NCBI GenBank assembly: GCA_963716925.1
Contig: CAVQUX010000024.1
Span: forward strand, 310,001-374,000
Reading direction: 5' to 3'
DNA from: DAISKN01 sp963716925
Lineage (GTDB): Bacteria > Acidobacteriota > Vicinamibacteria > Marinacidobacterales > SMYC01
DNA length: 64,000 nucleotides
Made by a program: the position numbers and the translations under genes. The notes below the pieces were generated by a model. It saw nothing but the letters and a program-made list of their open reading frames with translations, had not been told where the DNA came from and did no database searches. Every line of letters starts with the position of its first letter. The stretch's first letter is position 1. Positions 61,755 to 64,000 of the stretch are shown piece after piece.

Positions 61755-62993
61755 TCAGTATTGCCTCGCCCCGGAGAACACCGAGGCGTCGAAGGTTTCT
61801 GGTTTGATCCGGAACATCGCTTCGAGCTCCGGCTCCTCGTCCTCGCCCGAGACCCGGCGGGCGACGTAATCGCCCACCACCGGCCCGTGCTTGAAGCCGT
61901 GGCCCGAGCCTCCGCCTGCTATCCAGACGTTCGCCCAGTCGGGATGTCTCTGGACGACGAAATGCTCGTCGACGGTCATCTCGAGCTGGCAGACGCGGCT
62001 CTCGACCAGAGGCTGATCGGCGAGCGCCGGGAACCGGAACGCCAGATACGCGCGAGCGCGCTGGATCTGATAGGCCGACGGAACTCTTTCGTCCCGGTCC
62101 GGGTCGAAGGGAGTCGTCTCGCCCGTGGGGCAGACCTTGACTCCGCGCCCGTCGATGTCTGGAAAGCCATAGTAAGCGTCCTCGGAGAAATTGGGGAGGC
62201 TCCCCGGCTCGAACCGGCCGTCTCCCGGAGGAGGCCCGAAGAAGAAGACGTCTCGCCGCGGCGAAAAGAGCTTGCGGCCGAGGAGCTCGGGAAAGAGCTT
62301 CGGGAGCCAGGGCCCGCAGGCGAAGACGTAGCTCGCCGCGGAAACCGGGTCCCCCCCGGCGATCGAGAGACGCGCGAGGTCCGATCCGGCTCCAACGGGC
62401 GCCTCGGCCCGCGCGATCGCGAAACGACCGCCTTTCCGGACGAAGGAGTTCGCGACGACCGACATCGCGTAGCGGGCGCGGAGGACCCCGGCGCCGGGCT
62501 CGAAGTGCGCGAGCTCGACGCCTTCCGGCCGCATCTGCGGATAGCGTTTCTCGAGCTCGTCGTGAGAGATCGTCTCCTGGGCGACCCCGAGCTTTTCGAA
62601 GACTTTCTGAGTCGCCCTCAGATCCGCCGTCCAGGAGGAGGCGAGCTGGAGCCGTCCCGTGGGAATCAAGAGCTTCTCGCCGAACTCCTCCTCGCGTTCC
62701 TTCCATTTGCCGAACGCCTTCAGCACCCAGCGCGAGTAGTTCTCGCGATCGCCGTATCCCACGCGGATCTGACGGGTCTCCCCTCCGGAGCTCGCGCGGG
62801 CGTTGCCCGGACCGTAGGCGTCGAGAAGCGTGACCCGGTGGCCCATCTCGAGAAGATGAAGGGCGGTCCAGCCCCCGAAGGCACCCGCGCCGACCACGAC
62901 GACGTCGGACGACGGCTGGGCGCGGGCGGTTCGGGCGGCCATTACGCCCGCCGCCGCGGTCTGGAAAAAGCGTCTTCGACTGAAGCGCCGCAT
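61755..62993 (-). CDS. Tat-exported FAD-dependent amine oxidoreductase (sarcosine oxidase-like)
   Basis: Protein of 412 residues. Twin-arginine signal at the N-terminus (FSRRRFFQTAAAGVMAARTA). The Rossmann FAD motif follows as VVVVGAGAFGGWTALHLLEM with the acidic residue in VTLLDAYGPG. Further marks of the DAO/monomeric sarcosine oxidase family: SSGGETRQIRVGYGDRENYS, FACGPWLPKLFPELLGRKL, and the closing VWIAGGGSGHGFKHGPVVGD. It should oxidise a secondary amine in the periplasm and yield hydrogen peroxide. Forms a run with the cupin gene and with the amidohydrolase gene just upstream (ten bases). Confidence 0.88.
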   Translation of the reverse strand: MRRFSRRRFFQTAAAGVMAARTARAQPSSDVVVVGAGAFGGWTALHLLEMGHRVTLLDAYGPGNARASSGGETRQIRVGYGDRENYSRWVLKAFGKWKEREEEFGEKLLIPTGRLQLASSWTADLRATQKVFEKLGVAQETISHDELEKRYPQMRPEGVELAHFEPGAGVLRARYAMSVVANSFVRKGGRFAIARAEAPVGAGSDLARLSIAGGDPVSAASYVFACGPWLPKLFPELLGRKLFSPRRDVFFFGPPPGDGRFEPGSLPNFSEDAYYGFPDIDGRGVKVCPTGETTPFDPDRDERVPSAYQIQRARAYLAFRFPALADQPLVESRVCQLEMTVDEHFVVQRHPDWANVWIAGGGSGHGFKHGPVVGDYVARRVSGEDEEPELEAMFRIKPETFDASVFSGARQY

Positions 62994-63003
62994 CTCTCGT
63001 ACC

Positions 63004-64000
63004 TCACTTCGACTCGTGCACCACGTTGCCGCCGACGATCGTAGCGACGATCTTCCCCTCGAAGAGCTTTCCCGGCGCGGTCTCGCCCAGGACCAGCGGA
63101 TCGACGTTCATGACCGTGATGTCCGCCCACTTCCCGGCTTCGAGACTTCCGGTTTCCTTCTCCTGACCCGCCGCGTACGCGTTCCAGATCGTGTATCCGC
63201 GGAGAGCTTCCTCGGAGGTCATGCGCTCCTCCGGGTACCAGCCCTCGGGCGGAGTCTGGTCCCTGGTCTTCCGCGTGATGGCGGAGTGAAGCCCGTAGAA
63301 GATGTCGTGATCGGAGCCGGCGAGATCGGAGTTGAAGGCGAGCCGGGCTCCCGATTTCCTGAGAGTCCTCCAGGCGTAGGCGCCCTTCACCCGCTCCGGC
63401 CCGAGCCGTGCCTCCGCCCACCTCTGGTCTTCCGCGCAGTGAGGCGGCTCCATCGAGGCGATGACGTTGAGTGCGGCGAACCTCGGAACGTCGTCGGGGT
63501 GAACCACCTGCGCGTGCTCGATTCGATGCCGGAGCTCGCGGGTCTCCGGGTTCGCGTCCACGACGGACTGAAGGAAATCCAGGGTCTCGCGATTGCCCGC
63601 GTCTCCGATGGCGTGAACTCCGACCTGAAATCCCGAGCGCATCATCTCGGCCACGAGCTCCATATCGAAGCCGTACTCGCCCCCCGCGGTTCCCTTGTGG
63701 CCGGGCATATCGGCATAGTCCTCGAGAAGACGGGCTCCGCGAGAGCCCAGGGCCCCGTCGTAATACGCCTTGACCGAGCGCGTAATCAGCATGCGGTCGT
63801 TCGCGCGATCCGGTCCCTTCTGGAGCCACTCGCGGCAGAGATCGCCGTCGCGGGCGGAGAGCATGGCGTAAACCCGGATGGGAAGACTTCCTTCGGACTC
63901 GAGCGACGAGAACGCCGTCATGAGGCTGCGATCGACCCCGGCTTCGTGAACGGCGACGTATCCGTCCCGCGCCATCCTCTCGAGACCCGCCTTCACGTAG
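63004..64000 (-). CDS. YtcJ-like amidohydrolase, N-terminus beyond the window (partial)
   Basis: About 330 C-terminal residues are present; the frame runs off the right edge. Amidohydro_3/YtcJ marks: SVKAYYDGALGSRGARLLED with the likely carbamylated-lysine region, MRSGFQVGVHAIGDAGNRET with its histidine, LRHRIEHAQVVHPDDVPRFA, FNSDLAGSDHDIFYGLHSAI, and the closing TGSLEAGKWADITVMNVDPL. It shares the family with the lipoprotein at 4988. It lies directly upstream of the Tat-exported FAD enzyme and the cupin, suggesting one catabolic unit for an amide-containing compound. Whether it is exported cannot be seen. Confidence 0.85.
   Translation of the reverse strand, partial: YVKAGLERMARDGYVAVHEAGVDRSLMTAFSSLESEGSLPIRVYAMLSARDGDLCREWLQKGPDRANDRMLITRSVKAYYDGALGSRGARLLEDYADMPGHKGTAGGEYGFDMELVAEMMRSGFQVGVHAIGDAGNRETLDFLQSVVDANPETRELRHRIEHAQVVHPDDVPRFAALNVIASMEPPHCAEDQRWAEARLGPERVKGAYAWRTLRKSGARLAFNSDLAGSDHDIFYGLHSAITRKTRDQTPPEGWYPEERMTSEEALRGYTIWNAYAAGQEKETGSLEAGKWADITVMNVDPLVLGETAPGKLFEGKIVATIVGGNVVHESK

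Noticed and set aside
1..64000. tRNA, rRNA, CRISPR arrays, insertion sequences, prophage
   Set aside because: No T-loop consensus in a cloverleaf context, no regularly spaced repeats, no transposase or integrase motifs were found on either strand by reading.

Overview
The window looks like part of a chromosome from a high-GC, Gram-negative, diderm bacterium, most likely an Acidobacteriota. The main pointer is five copies of the long two-halved FtsX/MacB-type permease that is expanded in acidobacterial genomes (ADOP, acidobacterial duplicated orphan permease). Outer-membrane proteins (TonB receptor, TolC/NodT-type channel, FadL-like barrel), lipoprotein and Tat signals, and dense packing of mostly metabolic and envelope genes fit this. 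I see no rRNA, tRNA, CRISPR array, integrase or insertion sequence. The assignment is inference from gene content.

Layout. 0-8 kb: tandem Tat-exported aminotransferases, two exported amidohydrolases, an ADOP permease and a Sec-exported Hcp-domain protein with no type VI genes nearby. 8-17 kb: a PadR regulator with its ADOP permease (frameshifted), a broken PAP2 phosphatase gene, a metzincin-type lipoprotein protease, and a third ADOP permease divergent from a MetR-like LysR regulator. 17-24 kb: one very large DUF2341/LamG/glycine-rich/gingipain (C25) surface protein split by a single frameshift. 24-31 kb: exodeoxyribonuclease III, a two-gene ABC exporter, two VOC proteins and an ECF sigma factor with a SnoaL-like tail. 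31-35 kb: ATPase, membrane-fusion protein and outer-membrane channel of a tripartite exporter whose permease survives only as a 3' scrap. 35-45 kb: a YciI/ECF42 pair, a 1041-residue fusion of an exported FkbM-like domain to a polytopic membrane protein, a CMD-family protein, a substrate-binding protein, a lytic transglycosylase, small membrane proteins and a MATE transporter. 45-50.4 kb: a heavily frameshifted ADOP permease, a Cys/Met-metabolism PLP enzyme, a hydrolase and a cytochrome c remnant. 50.4-64 kb: CorA, a ZnuD-like TonB receptor with a small Cys/His protein, another ADOP permease, a three-gene FadL-SPFH-SPFH operon, a BstA/YfiT enzyme, a VapBC-type toxin-antitoxin pair, a cupin, a Tat-exported FAD oxidase and a partial amidohydrolase.

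Two regulatory patterns run through the window. First, several genes have a sigma70-like promoter whose -10 hexamer lies only 5-8 bases before the start codon, so their mRNAs should be leaderless; the best cases start at 8526, 16406, 30528, 51491, 61328 and 16331. Second, the same spaced element (in gene direction ACCGATGAGT-N14-GAGTCTAT) lies upstream of two unrelated genes at 29512 and 43498, and may be a shared ECF-type promoter.

The sequence also holds many apparent single-base indels inside otherwise conserved genes (near 10080, 11676, 11879, 19598, 30390, 34120 and 34847, and several in 45.5-48 kb). They are either uncorrected assembly errors or true pseudogenes. All start sites and functions are predictions from reading the sequence; no database search was run.
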